From Deltaproteobacteria bacterium (GTDB lineage Bacteria > Myxococcota_A > UBA796 > UBA2385), in the NCBI GenBank assembly GCA_018401435.1, contig JAGYJW010000007.1, positions 62,001-126,000 of the forward strand: a stretch of 64,000 nt of DNA. The letters run 5' to 3'. The number at the start of each line of letters is the position of its first letter. The stretch's first letter is position 1. A program made the translations under genes and the position numbers. This document shows, in pieces, positions 17,175 to 26,023 of this stretch. The notes beneath the pieces were generated by a model. It made no database searches. It was not told where the DNA came from and worked only from the letters and a program-made list of their open reading frames with translations.

Positions 17175-17810
17175 TCAGTCCGCACCCCGGTGGTCCTGCA
17201 GCACCAGGAATGGAAAGCCCACCTCGGCCACCCGGTCGGCCGGCGCACCATGAAGCCCGATCCCGGCCGGCGGCATGCCCAGGCGCCTGGCGAATTCCGG
17301 GGTGCAGAGCATCTCGCCGGACTTCGCGGTGTCCTCTCCCAGCACGAAGGCGCGGTTGACCTCGGCCCCAAAGAGGTTCTCGCCGGGGATGACGAGCGTG
17401 TCTCCAAAACCCAGGCCGCCACAGGCAAAGATGGGCTCGTTGCGGCTGCCATCGCCCAGGCTGCCGGTGCGGCTGCGGTTGAATTCTGCCAGGGCCGCGC
17501 GCGCGTCCAGCAGGGCCATCAGCGCGGGCTCCACGTCGGGGAAGACCGCAAAGAAGGTGTCGGCCACCTGCTTGATGACCTCGCCCCCGTGGGCGGCCAC
17601 GGCGGGCTTCATCCGGTCCTCGGCCGCGCGGGCCAGGGCCAGGGCGTAGACGATGCCCTCGTGGTCGGTGCGGTGCACCATGGCGGTGAAGTCCACCACC
17701 AGCACGGCCACTTCGCGCGCGTAGCGGCGTCGAAGCTCGGCTTCGGCCTGGGGGTCTGTCAGCGCGCGCTGCAGCAGCTGGTCGAAGGTCTGAAAACGTG
17801 GATCAGTCAC
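17175..17810 (-). CDS. class III nucleotidyl cyclase domain protein
   Basis: A 211-residue single-domain protein resembling class III adenylate/guanylate cyclases. The core reads VLVVDFTAMVHRT with a metal-binding Asp, then AAHGGEVIKQVADTFFAVF, which matches the usual HGG(x)nK..GD.(F/L) signature except that GD is AD. A later RAFVLGED.AKSGEMLCTPEF segment fits the C-terminal part, where nucleotide-specificity residues lie. No membrane segment or second domain. It probably makes or senses cAMP/cGMP in the cytoplasm; activity is unproven. Start GTG 17810 has GGAG nine bases upstream. The larger upstream open frame is low-complexity shadow sequence. Confidence 0.7.
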   Translation of the reverse strand: MTDPRFQTFDQLLQRALTDPQAEAELRRRYAREVAVLVVDFTAMVHRTDHEGIVYALALARAAEDRMKPAVAAHGGEVIKQVADTFFAVFPDVEPALMALLDARAALAEFNRSRTGSLGDGSRNEPIFACGGLGFGDTLVIPGENLFGAEVNRAFVLGEDTAKSGEMLCTPEFARRLGMPPAGIGLHGAPADRVAEVGFPFLVLQDHRGAD

Positions 17811-17881
17811 GGGAGGCTCCGGCGGTTCGCCGCGGCTGCGCTTCCGGCGCCAGCGGGGAGCCCCGTCTGCCGATGTCGCGT

Positions 17882-18262
17882 CTACTGGCCGATGATCTGG
17901 TTCTCGATGTCGTTGAGGAGCTGGGCGGCGGGCCCGGTGCGCTGCGAGCAGATGCAGCGCTTGTAGGCCTTCCACAGCTCGGCCAGCATGGGGTCGTCCA
18001 CCAGGCGGTGCTCGTCGGTGTGACCGTCTGCGGTGGGCAGGTCGGTGCAGGCCAGGGCACGGCGGCGGTGCAGGGTGCGAATGGAGCGCATGAAGTGCTG
18101 GCCGGCGTCGCTCTCTCCGCGGTTGCGAAGCTCGCAATAGGCTCGCCAGAGCACGCTCTCGGGCAGCTCCTCGTCGTCCCGGAAGAGGTCTGGCTGGCGG
18201 CGCAGGACCCGAAGCAGCTGACGGGAGGGGATCTCCGCTTGCGCGGCAGCGAGGTTCAGCAT
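17882..18262 (-). CDS. hypothetical protein
   Basis: A 126-residue cytoplasmic protein I do not recognise. It starts at ATG 18262 with GGAG about eight bases upstream. It is helical in character, with segments EIPSRQLLRVLRRQPDLF, ESVLWRAYCELRNRGESDAG and AELWKAYKRCICSQRTG, and has four cysteines without a clear metal motif. It lies 71 bp upstream of the cyclase gene on the same strand, so the two may be cotranscribed. It diverges from the M16 peptidase gene across 187 bp in which I see only a strong GGAGG site for the latter. Confidence 0.55.
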   Translation of the reverse strand: MLNLAAAQAEIPSRQLLRVLRRQPDLFRDDEELPESVLWRAYCELRNRGESDAGQHFMRSIRTLHRRRALACTDLPTADGHTDEHRLVDDPMLAELWKAYKRCICSQRTGPAAQLLNDIENQIIGQ

Positions 18263-18449
18263 CTGGACTCCGGGGTGGAAGATGATCCCGCAAGGGAGGC
18301 TGCTCTGGGGCCCGGTCCGCTTGGGGCGGGCAGGCGGGACGGGGCGTTGGCGCCACAATTCATCGTAGCACAGCCGCTGTCCCCCCCCTTGGCCGACCCG
18401 GGCCGCCCGGCCCCAGAGCCGCTGGTTAGGCTGCAGGCTCGGAGGTGCG

Positions 18450-19980
18450 ATGGGCAGCATGATCCCCGGGCGAATCAGAGCGGCGACAGGGGCGCTGTCG
18501 GGGCCGCTGCGATCGGCCGGCAACGCAGGCCTGGGGCTGATTCTGCTGGCGGTGCTTTCCGCGGCGGCCCGCGCCGACGACCCCCGGCAGGGTCAGGTGG
18601 GGGCGCCCGATGCCTTGCTGCCCGCCGACATGCGGGTGGCGCGCCTGGACAATGGGCTGCTGGTGGTGATCCTGCCGCTGGACACCCCGGGGCTGGTGGC
18701 GGTGCAGACCTGGATGGACATCGGCGCACGGGACGAGGTGGTGCCCGGAACCACCGGCTACGCGCACTTCTTCGAGCACCTGATGTTCCATGGTTCAAAG
18801 TCCTTGCCCGCCGACCAGCGGGAGCGCCGCCTGCTGGAGCTGGGGGTGGACGAGAACGCCTGGACCTCCGAGGACAACACCGTCTACCACGCCCTCGCCC
18901 CCGCCAGCAGCCTGCCGGATCTGTTGGCCATCGAGGCCGATCGCTTCGCCCACCTGCACCTGGTGGAGTCCGAGGTGCGCCGCGAGGCCGGCGCGGTGCA
19001 GGGTGAGCACCGAAAGAGCCAGGCCGACCCGGACTCCGCCGCCTGGAACGCGCTCTATGGGGCTGCTTTCCGGCAGCACCCCTACCACCACCCCGTCATC
19101 GGCACCGACGCGGATGTGGCGGCCATGCCCGATGGCTTTGTGCGGGTGTCGGCCTTCCTCGACGCCCACTACCGGCCCGAACGCGCCACTCTCATCGTCG
19201 CTGGAGATGTCGCGCCCGACACGGGCCTGGACCTGGTGCGCGCCACCCACGGGGGGTGGACCCGCCCGGGGGGCCAGAAGGCCCGGGCGACCCTGCCCGT
19301 CGAGCCCCCCCAGGACGGCCTGCGGCGCCTGACCCAGCCCTGGACTGGCGGCCCGGCCAATACCCGGCTGGCCTTTGGCTGGCGGCTGCCCGCCTTCGTT
19401 CCTGGAAGCGAAGATGGGGCCGCTGTGCAGATCCTCGCTGATCTGTTGGGGGCAGAGGTGTCCCCGCTGCACCGCCGCCTGGTGCAGGAGGAGCGGCTGG
19501 TGCGGGAGCTGTGGGTGCCCCGGCCCGACGCCCGCTCGCCGGGGCTGCTCGTGGTCTGGGCCACCCTGACCGAAGGCGCCGATGCCACGCGGGTCGAGGC
19601 GATTCTGCGCGAAGAGGTGGCGGCCCTGTCTGCCTCCCCCGAGCTGACCGAGCGCAGAAAGCCGCAAGGCCGGCTTGAGATAATCGAAGAACACGAAGAA
19701 CGTGGCACAGTAGGGCCGCAGGCCAGAGAGGGCCATTCCGTTGCAGGCGGCCGCCATCCCGTGCTCGCGGATGCCGAAGTGCATGTTGCGGCCGCTGAAG
19801 TGGGTGGCTGCGAAACTCCCCGCTTCAGGCACGAGGGTCATCGTCGAGGGAGCGAGATCGGCCGAGCCCCCGAGAAACCAGGGCACGCCGGCGCCCCGCC
19901 CGAGGCCCCGGGTCAGCCACCCCTCCACCCCGCTGCCACCGGTGGCCGAGCCCGCCGCCCGGACCGGGGAGGCCCCGTGA
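18450..19980 (+). pseudogene. M16 family zinc metallopeptidase, interrupted by foreign fragment
   Basis: Signal peptide, then an M16 (insulinase/processing peptidase type) domain. Seen: LDNGLLVVI, GTTGYAHFFEHLMFHGS with the inverted zinc motif HxxEH, then the downstream Glu region RREAGAVQGEHRK. Clear M16 sequence stops at about 19650 (LSASPELTE). From 19650 to 19889 the DNA instead encodes part of transketolase on the opposite strand. A short Pro-rich tail then reads to a TGA at 19980, overlapping the GTG of the second M16 gene as GTGA. Reading straight through gives one implausible 1,035-residue open frame. I treat this as a broken first subunit. ATG 18450 has GGAGG five bases upstream. Confidence 0.75.
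19650..19889 (-). pseudogene. transketolase fragment, antisense inside M16 gene
   Basis: Eighty uninterrupted minus-strand codons encode an internal piece of transketolase from the start of its pyrimidine-binding domain. Signature segments are FLGGSADLAPST, GRNMHFGIREHGM, AAACNGMALSGLRPYC and FFVFFDYLKPALRLSAL. Neither a start nor the rest of the enzyme is nearby: matching sequence stops abruptly at both ends. The piece is visibly less GC-rich than its surroundings. It looks like a foreign or displaced fragment, or a chimeric assembly join. Confidence 0.85.
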
Positions 19981-21528
19981 AGACGCTCCTGATGACCATT
20001 CTGCCGCTGACGCTCACCCTGGGCTGCTGGACGCCCAACCCCGGGGTTGCCGCCCTGGCCCAGGCCGAGGGGCCGGTGGCCCTGGTGGGTCAGCCGGGGT
20101 CGGCGCCGGCCACCGACATCGTGATCATGGTGCGCGCCGGCAGCGCCCACGATCCCTCCGGCCAGGAGGGTGTGGCGGCCTTGACCGCCCGCCTCCTGCG
20201 CGAGGGCGGCACCCTGGACCGCAGTCCCGACGCCGTCGATGCCCTGCTCTATCGGCTGGGCACCGACATCACGGTGGGGGTGGACAAGGAGATCGTGACC
20301 CTGCGCACCCGGGCCCTGCACGCCGATCTGCCCGAGCTGCTGGATCTGCTCGGTGACATGGTGGTCGAGCCCGCCCTTGACCCCGCCGCCCTGGCCCGCT
20401 TGCGGGACGAGGCCCTGGACGATCTGACCACCGGCATCCTGGGCAGCGACGAGGCCCTGGGCCTCGCGGTCTACGAGAGCTGGCTCTATGAGGGCAACCC
20501 CTATGGTCACCCCATCGCCGGGCGCACCGGCAGCCTGCCGGAGCTGGACCCGGCCGCCGTGCGGAGCCTTCCTCGACGATCGCTGGGTGCGCCCTGCCCG
20601 TCGTGCTCGGGAGTGGCTGGACCCGCCGTGAATGCCGATGGCAGCCTCAATCCCGATGGGCCCGGCGCAGCCGCATCGGCCGAGGTTGCGGGACCGCCTC
20701 GCGGCCCTGCCGGCGCGCCCCTACCGCGACGCCGCCCCCCGCGGGGTGCAGGCGCCCCAGGGCCTCAGCCTGCGCATCATCGAAAGAGACGCCAGCGGCA
20801 CGGGCCTGCACTTCGGCCAGCCCACCGGGCTCACCCGCGACCACCCCGACTGGCCCGCCATGCTGCTGGCCATGACCGCCTTTGGGGAGCACCGCCAGAG
20901 CCATGGACGGCTCTACCGGGCCCTGCGGGGGGAGCGCGGCCTGAACTACGGCGATTACGCCTATGTCGAGGTCTTTGTGCAGGATGGCTGGTCCAGCCGC
21001 CAGCAGGTGGGCACCGGGCGGGTGCAGAACCCCTTCACCACCTGGATTCGGCCGGTCAGCGCCGACAACGGGCCTTTTGCGCTCAAGGCGGCGCTGTCCA
21101 TGGTCGAAGAGCTGGTGGAAGACGGGCTCAGCCAGGACGAGGTCACCCGAATGCAGCTCTACCTGCCTGCCCGCCTCGCCCTGTGGGGCGAGGAGCCCGG
21201 CCGCCGCTTGGGTTGGGCCACCGAGGCCCGCCTGATGGGCTGGCCCGACCCGTTGGTGGACCTGCCAGAGCGCTTGCGGGCCCTGGACCGCGAGGCTGTC
21301 AACGCCGCGATCCGCCGCCACATCCACCCCCAGGACATGCGGGTGGTCGCCGTCACCGGCGATGGTGCGGCCTTTCTGGCTGGCCTCTCTGCAGAGACGC
21401 CGCCTGTCTATGGGGGAGAGCCCCCGACGGAGGGTTCGGCCGCCGCCGCCGCCGACGCCGCATGGGGTGGACGGCAGCTGGCGCTGCCCGATGCCCGCAT
21501 CCTGTCGGCGGAGGGCCTCTTCCAATGA
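19977..21528 (+). CDS. M16 peptidase-like partner without zinc motif (frameshifted)
   Basis: Second member of an M16 pair, starting at GTG 19977 behind GGGGAGG. A signal peptide with lipobox-like LTLGC leads into the M16 fold: GSAHDPSGQEGVAALTARLL occupies the place where active members carry HxxEH, so this is the non-catalytic partner. The C-terminal domain continues with RDRLAALPARPYRD, RGERGLNYGDYAYVEVF and VEDGLSQDEVTRMQ. At least two frame changes lie between about 20560 and 20690: AFLDDRWVRPARRAREWL sits in one frame, and GVAGPAVNADG and the C-terminal domain in others. The pair probably acts in the periplasm or outer membrane as a heterodimer. Confidence 0.75.
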
Positions 21529-21558
21529 CCCCGCCCCTGCTGTTGCCGCGGAGCTGAG

Positions 21559-22758
21559 ATGGAACGCACCGAACCTGTCGATGTCATCGGCCTGGACCGC
21601 CTGGGTCGCTCGCTGCTGCGCGTGATCGCCCGCAGCGAGGCCTCCAGCGTGGTGGCGGTGCATGGGGCGCCAGGCAGCGGCAAGAGCGAATTCTTCCGGC
21701 GCCTGGCCTGGCTCACCCACACGGCGCGCGCCCGAAATGAGCCCATACCCGGCATTCACGGGTCGGTGGTCTGGTTCGACCCCTGGTCCTGGAGCAAGCA
21801 GGGCAACCTGTTGAGCGGCATCGTCGCCGCTGTCGTGCGCGCCAGCACCCGGCCGCCTGTCTTGATCGAGCGCGCCCGCGAGGTGGTGAGCCACGCCAAC
21901 CGCCTGCGCCTCGATGGCCGGGTGGATGCCCCCGGGGCCGCCTTCAGCGGCGCGGACATGGACCCGGTGGAGGCCCTGGCCGATGGCTTCGCCACCCTGG
22001 TCGCCGCCGCCAAGGAGAACCGCGCCGGGCGCCTGCTCATCTTCGTGGACAACGTCGATCGGCTCAGCCCCGAGCTGCGCTGGCAGCTCTTCGATGGGCT
22101 GCGCCTGATCATGTCGGGTGGGGCCGACGCGACGGCGGTGCTCTGTGTTGGCCGAGAGGCCGCGCTGGCCGCCGTTGCCTGGCACGAGGGTGACATCCCC
22201 GAAGGCAGCGCCTTGCGGGTGCTCGAAGAGCTCTTCGACCTGGCGCTCACCGTGCCGGCCCTGGATGTGCGCCGCATCGGCGGCCTGCTGCGGGACTACC
22301 TCGGGCCCTCCGAGGCGGTGGTTCGCCGCAGCTTTGGCGAGGCCTCCCTGCAGGTGCTGGGCACGGCGGTCGCCCACCGGCCTCTGGGCGCGCCGCGCTT
22401 CCTGCGGCACCTCGCCCTCCGGGTGATGCTGCTGGCCGAATATGCGGCCGACGCCCGGGTCTCTCGCGAGCTGACCGAGGCGCAATGGGCCTGGGTGGTC
22501 CTCAGCGAGCGCTGGCCGCGCTTCCGTCGCTTCATGGTGACCGGGGGGCGCCTGCGCTGGGATGAGCTGCGGCGCTGGCTGGACAGCAGTCAGCGGGTGC
22601 CGTCGGGGCGCCTGCCCCCGGGTGTGGGCAACCTCGACCAGTGGCTGGATGAAGACCGGTTGCTGGCCGACTATCTTGCCCTGCACGCGCCCGCGCTGGT
22701 GGAGGAGGCCGACGGGGTCTTCTGGCTGGAGAACCTTCTGCTGGCGGCGGGCCTCTGA
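21559..22758 (+). CDS. KAP family P-loop NTPase
   Basis: A 399-residue KAP-type NTPase. The Walker A motif is HGAPGSGKSEF at about residue 36. The KAP-typical FDPWSWSKQGNLL follows at about 75, and LLIFVDNVDRLSPE (Walker B with the DxxDR element) at about 160. No membrane segments are evident, whereas many KAP proteins insert helices in the P-loop domain. Bacterial KAP proteins are known in some phage-defence and plasmid systems, but nothing near here supports such a role. It starts 30 bp after the M16 partner gene on the same strand. Confidence 0.8.
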   Translation: MERTEPVDVIGLDRLGRSLLRVIARSEASSVVAVHGAPGSGKSEFFRRLAWLTHTARARNEPIPGIHGSVVWFDPWSWSKQGNLLSGIVAAVVRASTRPPVLIERAREVVSHANRLRLDGRVDAPGAAFSGADMDPVEALADGFATLVAAAKENRAGRLLIFVDNVDRLSPELRWQLFDGLRLIMSGGADATAVLCVGREAALAAVAWHEGDIPEGSALRVLEELFDLALTVPALDVRRIGGLLRDYLGPSEAVVRRSFGEASLQVLGTAVAHRPLGAPRFLRHLALRVMLLAEYAADARVSRELTEAQWAWVVLSERWPRFRRFMVTGGRLRWDELRRWLDSSQRVPSGRLPPGVGNLDQWLDEDRLLADYLALHAPALVEEADGVFWLENLLLAAGL

Positions 22759-22790
22759 GCGAGACGCCACCCCCGACGCCCGCTCGCCGG

Positions 22791-22979
22791 GTGGCCGACC
22801 TGGTGGTTGCCGCCGGCCGTCGCCTCAGCCGCGTCTTGCCCCCGGGCCTGCGCCGCCGGCTGGACGATCGCGTCTTCTACGCGGTCTTCAACCTGACACG
22901 GGTGACCAACGACAATTATGGCTGGCGTCCGGGTCCGCCGGGCCCGGCGGCCCGCGCCGAGGAGGACCCCGAGGAGTAG
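22791..22979 (+). CDS. small conserved-looking protein upstream of pyrF
   Basis: A 62-residue protein. The N-terminal half is basic (AAGRRLSRVLPPGLRRRLDD), followed by VFYAVFNLTRVTNDNYGW, which has the look of a conserved motif, and a short acidic tail. I start at GTG 22791; the frame is open back to a CTG at 22755 that overlaps the KAP stop. It ends five bases before the pyrF ATG, so it is probably cotranscribed with pyrF. No function recognised. Confidence 0.5.
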   Translation: MADLVVAAGRRLSRVLPPGLRRRLDDRVFYAVFNLTRVTNDNYGWRPGPPGPAARAEEDPEE

Positions 22980-22983
22980 CCCC

Positions 22984-23887
22984 ATGGTCCCCTTTGGAGA
23001 GCGCCTGGCCGAGGCCTGCCGGCGCGTGAACGTGCCCCTGGCCATCGGCCTGGATCCGCACCTGGACCGTATTCCCGCGGTGGTCCAGGCCCGGCGGGAC
23101 GGCCTGACGGGCGCGGCCTTTCGCGTCCTGGCCGCCGCCGAGGTGCGCCGCTTCGGGGCCCAGGTGGTCGAAGCCATCGCCGGTCGGGTGGCGGCGATCA
23201 AGCCCCAGGTTGCCTTCTTCGAGCAGCTGGGCGCCCCAGGCATGGCCGCCCTCGAGGCCGTCTGCGCCGACGCCCGCGCCGCGGGCCTGCTGGTGATCGC
23301 CGACGCCAAGCGGGGCGACATCAGCAGCACCGCAGCGGCCTATGCCCGCGCCTACCTGGTGCCCGACGCCCCCTTCGCCGCCGACGCGCTCACGGTGAGC
23401 CCCTACCTGGGCCTGGACACCCTCGAGCCCTTCCTGGCCCCCTGCCGGGCCCATGGCGGCGGTCTCTTCGTGCTGGTGCGCACCACCAACCCCGGCTCCG
23501 CAGCCTTGCAGCACGCGGGGCAGCCCCCCCTGGCCGAGGTGGTGGCGGCGGGCCTGCACCTGCTGGGGGCGCGCTCTGTGGCCCCAGCGGCCTGTCCTCG
23601 CTGGGGGCGGTGGTGGGGCCAGCGCCTCCGGACGATGCCCGCCGCCTGCGCGCCCTCCTGCCCCAGGCCTGGTTCCTGGTGCCCGGCCTGGGCGCCCAGG
23701 GCGGCACCGCGGCCCAGGCCCTGGGCGGGCTGCCCGCGCCGACGGATTGGGCGCCTTGCCCGTGGCCTCCCGCTCGGTGCTCTTCGCGCCAGCGGGCGGT
23801 CCCCCGGATGCCGATCCGGTGGGCGCCATCGCCGCGCGGGCCGACGCGCTGGCAGCGGAGCTTCGAGGCGCCATTCGGCTTCGTTGA
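22984..23887 (+). CDS. pyrF: orotidine 5'-phosphate decarboxylase (two frame changes)
   Basis: Last step of UMP synthesis. Seen: PLAIGLDPHLDRIP, IKPQVAFFEQLG and VIADAKRGDISST with the catalytic Lys and Asp of the DxKxxD motif, plus VSPYLGLDTLEPF and LVRTTNPGS. After HLLGAR (about 23585) the frame changes: GAVVGPAPPDDARRLRALLP and FLVPGLGAQGGTAAQALG lie in a second frame, and DGLGALPVASRSVLFA in a third after about 23735. All expected blocks of the long (type 2) PyrF are present in order, so the gene is probably whole in the organism. Start ATG 22984. Confidence 0.85.
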
Positions 23888-23889
23888 CA
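23884..23889 (+). promoter_or_regulatory. perfect -35 hexamer without clear -10
   Basis: TTGACA overlaps the end of pyrF, about 70 bp before the lipoprotein ATG at 23957. It sits in a short AT-richer stretch. No good TATAAT-like box lies 16-18 bp downstream. Confidence 0.2.
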
Positions 23890-23956
23890 ATTTCCTTGCA
23901 ATTTCGGATGCGGTTGGGCCAGGGTGGAGGCAGTCCCCCAAGCCCTGGAGCCGCCC

Positions 23957-24781
23957 ATGCGAATCCCCCGCCTTCTCCTCCCCCTTTCGCTCGCCGCCTG
24001 CAATCCCGGTGGCGCCTTCCAGGGCAAGGTGGTGGACGGCCTCAGCCAGAGCCCCCGGGGCGACGAGCAGGTGCTGGCCCGGGCCCGGGACAGCTCGGAC
24101 CTGGGCTGCCAGGTGCGCGAGGCCAGCACCGACGCCGCGGGCAACTTCTTGATCGAGGGCCTCTGCGCCGGCACCCGCTACGATCTGTCCCTGGGCAACA
24201 AGACCCTGCAGCTCGATCACGCCGTGACCCTCGACGGCGACCAGATCTCGGGCGAGAGCACCGAGATCCGCGCCTGGCGCGTGCCCCTGGGCAGCGGGGT
24301 GCACAAGCTGGCCATGGACCGCACCCAGAATATCCGCACCTTCGCCGATGTGGCCACGGTGCGCCTGCCCGGCAGCGACCAGGATCTGCGCTTCCTGACG
24401 GTGCAGCCCGGCGCGGTGGAGGTCGTGAAGAAGGGCGAGCACCTCATCCTCGCGGGCAAGGAGCTGTCTGGCCAGCTGGAGTTCCTGCCGCTGGTCACCG
24501 ACGCGGGCACCCGCAGCTTCGAGGGCGACCGCAGCCTCACCGACGCTCCCTTCCTCGGCGTGGGCTTCGAGGCCGACGGCAGCGCGGTTGCGGTGACCGC
24601 CCAGCTGGACTCCTCCCGCGTGATCGCCATCGACAACGGCCAGACCCACGCCCTGCTCATCCCCTCCGACGCCCTGCCCCAGGGCCGCTACGCGCTGGTC
24701 GGCAAGAAGGACAAGCGCGCTTTCATCCTGGACTTTGGTGAGGGGTCCGGCGCCGATGTGGCCGCCGCGCCCCTGGACTGA
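23957..24781 (+). CDS. hypothetical lipoprotein
   Basis: A 274-residue predicted lipoprotein starting at ATG 23957. The signal peptide ends in LSLAAC. Mature protein: GGAFQGKVVDGLSQSP and STDAAGNFLIEGLCAGTRYDL resemble a carboxypeptidase-regulatory/prealbumin-like beta domain (about 20-85). A longer beta-rich region follows with repeated 'DLRFLTVQPGAV'-like strands. No catalytic motif seen. It stands alone between pyrF and a leftward small lipoprotein, and its stop (24781) converges with that gene's end. Confidence 0.7.
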   Translation: MRIPRLLLPLSLAACNPGGAFQGKVVDGLSQSPRGDEQVLARARDSSDLGCQVREASTDAAGNFLIEGLCAGTRYDLSLGNKTLQLDHAVTLDGDQISGESTEIRAWRVPLGSGVHKLAMDRTQNIRTFADVATVRLPGSDQDLRFLTVQPGAVEVVKKGEHLILAGKELSGQLEFLPLVTDAGTRSFEGDRSLTDAPFLGVGFEADGSAVAVTAQLDSSRVIAIDNGQTHALLIPSDALPQGRYALVGKKDKRAFILDFGEGSGADVAAAPLD

Positions 24782-24787
24782 TTTCCG

Positions 24788-25133
24788 TCAGGGCGCCGCT
24801 TCAGGCGCCGCCTCCGGCAGCCCCTCTGGGGCGGCCGGGGCCTCGACCGGCAGGGCCTCTGCGGCCGGGATCTCGGCAGGCGGGACCTCGGTGGCCGGAG
24901 CCTCTATCGGGGCGTCTCTGGGCTGGATCTGCGGCTGGATCTGCGGCTGGATCTGCGGCTGGATCTGCGGCTGGATCCGCGGCCGGCGCTTGCACCGCCG
25001 GCGCGGCGTCTTTGGGGGGCATCAGGTGGGCGGGCGCCTTGGGGGGCGGCGCCGGCTGATCGAGGGGCGGGCTGCCCGAGCAGGACAGGATCATCCACGT
25101 GCTGGCGCAGAGCAGCATTTTCAGGCGGGGCAT
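24788..25133 (-). CDS. small Ala-Pro-rich lipoprotein with ADPA repeats (frame change)
   Basis: Predicted lipoprotein with start ATG 25133; the signal peptide ends at WMILSC. The mature part is a Pro/Ala linker (PPPKAPAHLMPPKDAAP) followed by five copies of a 12-bp unit giving AADP repeats. After the repeats the open frame turns into an Arg/Gly-rich shadow. The adjacent frame reads IEAPATEVPPAEIPAAEALP to a stop at 24788, which matches the composition of the first half. I therefore infer a frame change near 24920. Such linkers tether or span the periplasm; no function is assigned. Confidence 0.5.
24921..24980. repeat. five tandem 12-bp units
   Basis: GGCTGGATCTGC is repeated five times head to tail (24921, 24933, 24945, 24957, 24969), the last unit differing by one base. 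On the minus strand it encodes the AADP repeat of the small lipoprotein. Too short, in frame and without spacers, so not a CRISPR. Confidence 0.9.
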
Positions 25134-25223
25134 GGACCTTCCCAGGAGCATTCCCCCTCCCACTATCCGTTCTGCGCGCCCGGCTCCACGGCGGGGGCGG
25201 CTTGGACTGGATAGGGCGGCGCC

Positions 25224-25937
25224 ATGAACATCCTCATCACCGGTGCATCCCGGGGCATCGGGCGGGCCGTGGCCGCTCGTCTCGCCCGTCCTGGCGGCCG
25301 TGTCGTCGTCAACTACCTGCAGAATCGGGCCGCCGCCGAAGAGACGGCGGCGTTGGTGCGCGCGGCGGGGGCCGAGGCCTTGCTGATGCAAGGCGATGTG
25401 CGCAATGTCGATGATCTCAAGGCCCTGGCGGGCGCCTTGGATTCGGTGGACGTGCTGGTGCACAACGCCGCCGTGGGCGCGCTGAAGCCCTTTGACAAGA
25501 TGCGGCTGTCCCACTGGGATCTCACCCTGGAGAGCAGCCTGCGCCCCTTCTGGATGCTCACCAAGCTGGCGCCCCTGGCCGATGGCGCAAGTGTGATCGG
25601 CATCTCCTCCATGGGCAGCCAGCGCTTCATCCCCGGCTATGCCGCCATGGGCGCCGCAAAGGGCGGGCTGGAGGCCCTCACCCGGCAGCTGGCGGTGGAG
25701 CTGTCCCCCCGCCGCATCCGCGTGAACACCGTCTGCGGCGGCCTGATCGAGACCGACAGCCTGCGCTACCTGCCCGAGGGCGCAAAGATGCTCGAGTTCG
25801 CCGAGCAGTTCACCCCGCTTGGCCGGGTGGGCCGGCCCGACGACATCGCCCGCGCGGTGGCACTGCTCGTGAATGAAGACGCAGCGTGGATCACCGGCCA
25901 GGTCCTGGTGGCCGATGGCGGGCTGTCCCTGCTCTGA
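25224..25937 (+). CDS. SDR family enzyme, FabL-like enoyl-ACP reductase
   Basis: A 237-residue short-chain dehydrogenase/reductase. The cofactor motif is TGASRGIG (6-13), with LVHNAAVG at about 80. The active-site segment is GYAAMGAAKGGLEALTRQLA, where Tyr and Lys are separated by six residues (Y-x6-K), the spacing of enoyl-ACP reductases rather than the YxxxK of ordinary SDRs. RIRVNTVCGGLIETDSL and a C-terminal DGGLSLL also match FabL. It probably reduces enoyl-ACP in fatty acid synthesis; FabL enzymes are usually less triclosan-sensitive than FabI. A FabG-like role is the alternative. Confidence 0.75.
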   Translation: MNILITGASRGIGRAVAARLARPGGRVVVNYLQNRAAAEETAALVRAAGAEALLMQGDVRNVDDLKALAGALDSVDVLVHNAAVGALKPFDKMRLSHWDLTLESSLRPFWMLTKLAPLADGASVIGISSMGSQRFIPGYAAMGAAKGGLEALTRQLAVELSPRRIRVNTVCGGLIETDSLRYLPEGAKMLEFAEQFTPLGRVGRPDDIARAVALLVNEDAAWITGQVLVADGGLSLL

Positions 25938-26023
25938 TTGCAGGGGAGCGTCGCCCCCGCGCCCGGCCCATGAAACAATGGGCGCCACCCGCGCGTCCAC
26001 CCCGCGCCCAGCCCGGAGCCCCC

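Noticed and set aside
18450..21557. One continuous 1,035-residue protein
   Set aside because: It merges an M16 domain, an antisense transketolase fragment and a second M16 protein with its own start and ribosome site; the late part is out of frame.
21559..22758. KAP NTPase as part of a phage-defence island
   Set aside because: Neighbours are a peptidase pair and pyrF; no nuclease, effector or other defence gene is close.
24921..24980. Possible CRISPR array
   Set aside because: 12-bp units without spacers that keep a protein frame; a coding tandem repeat.
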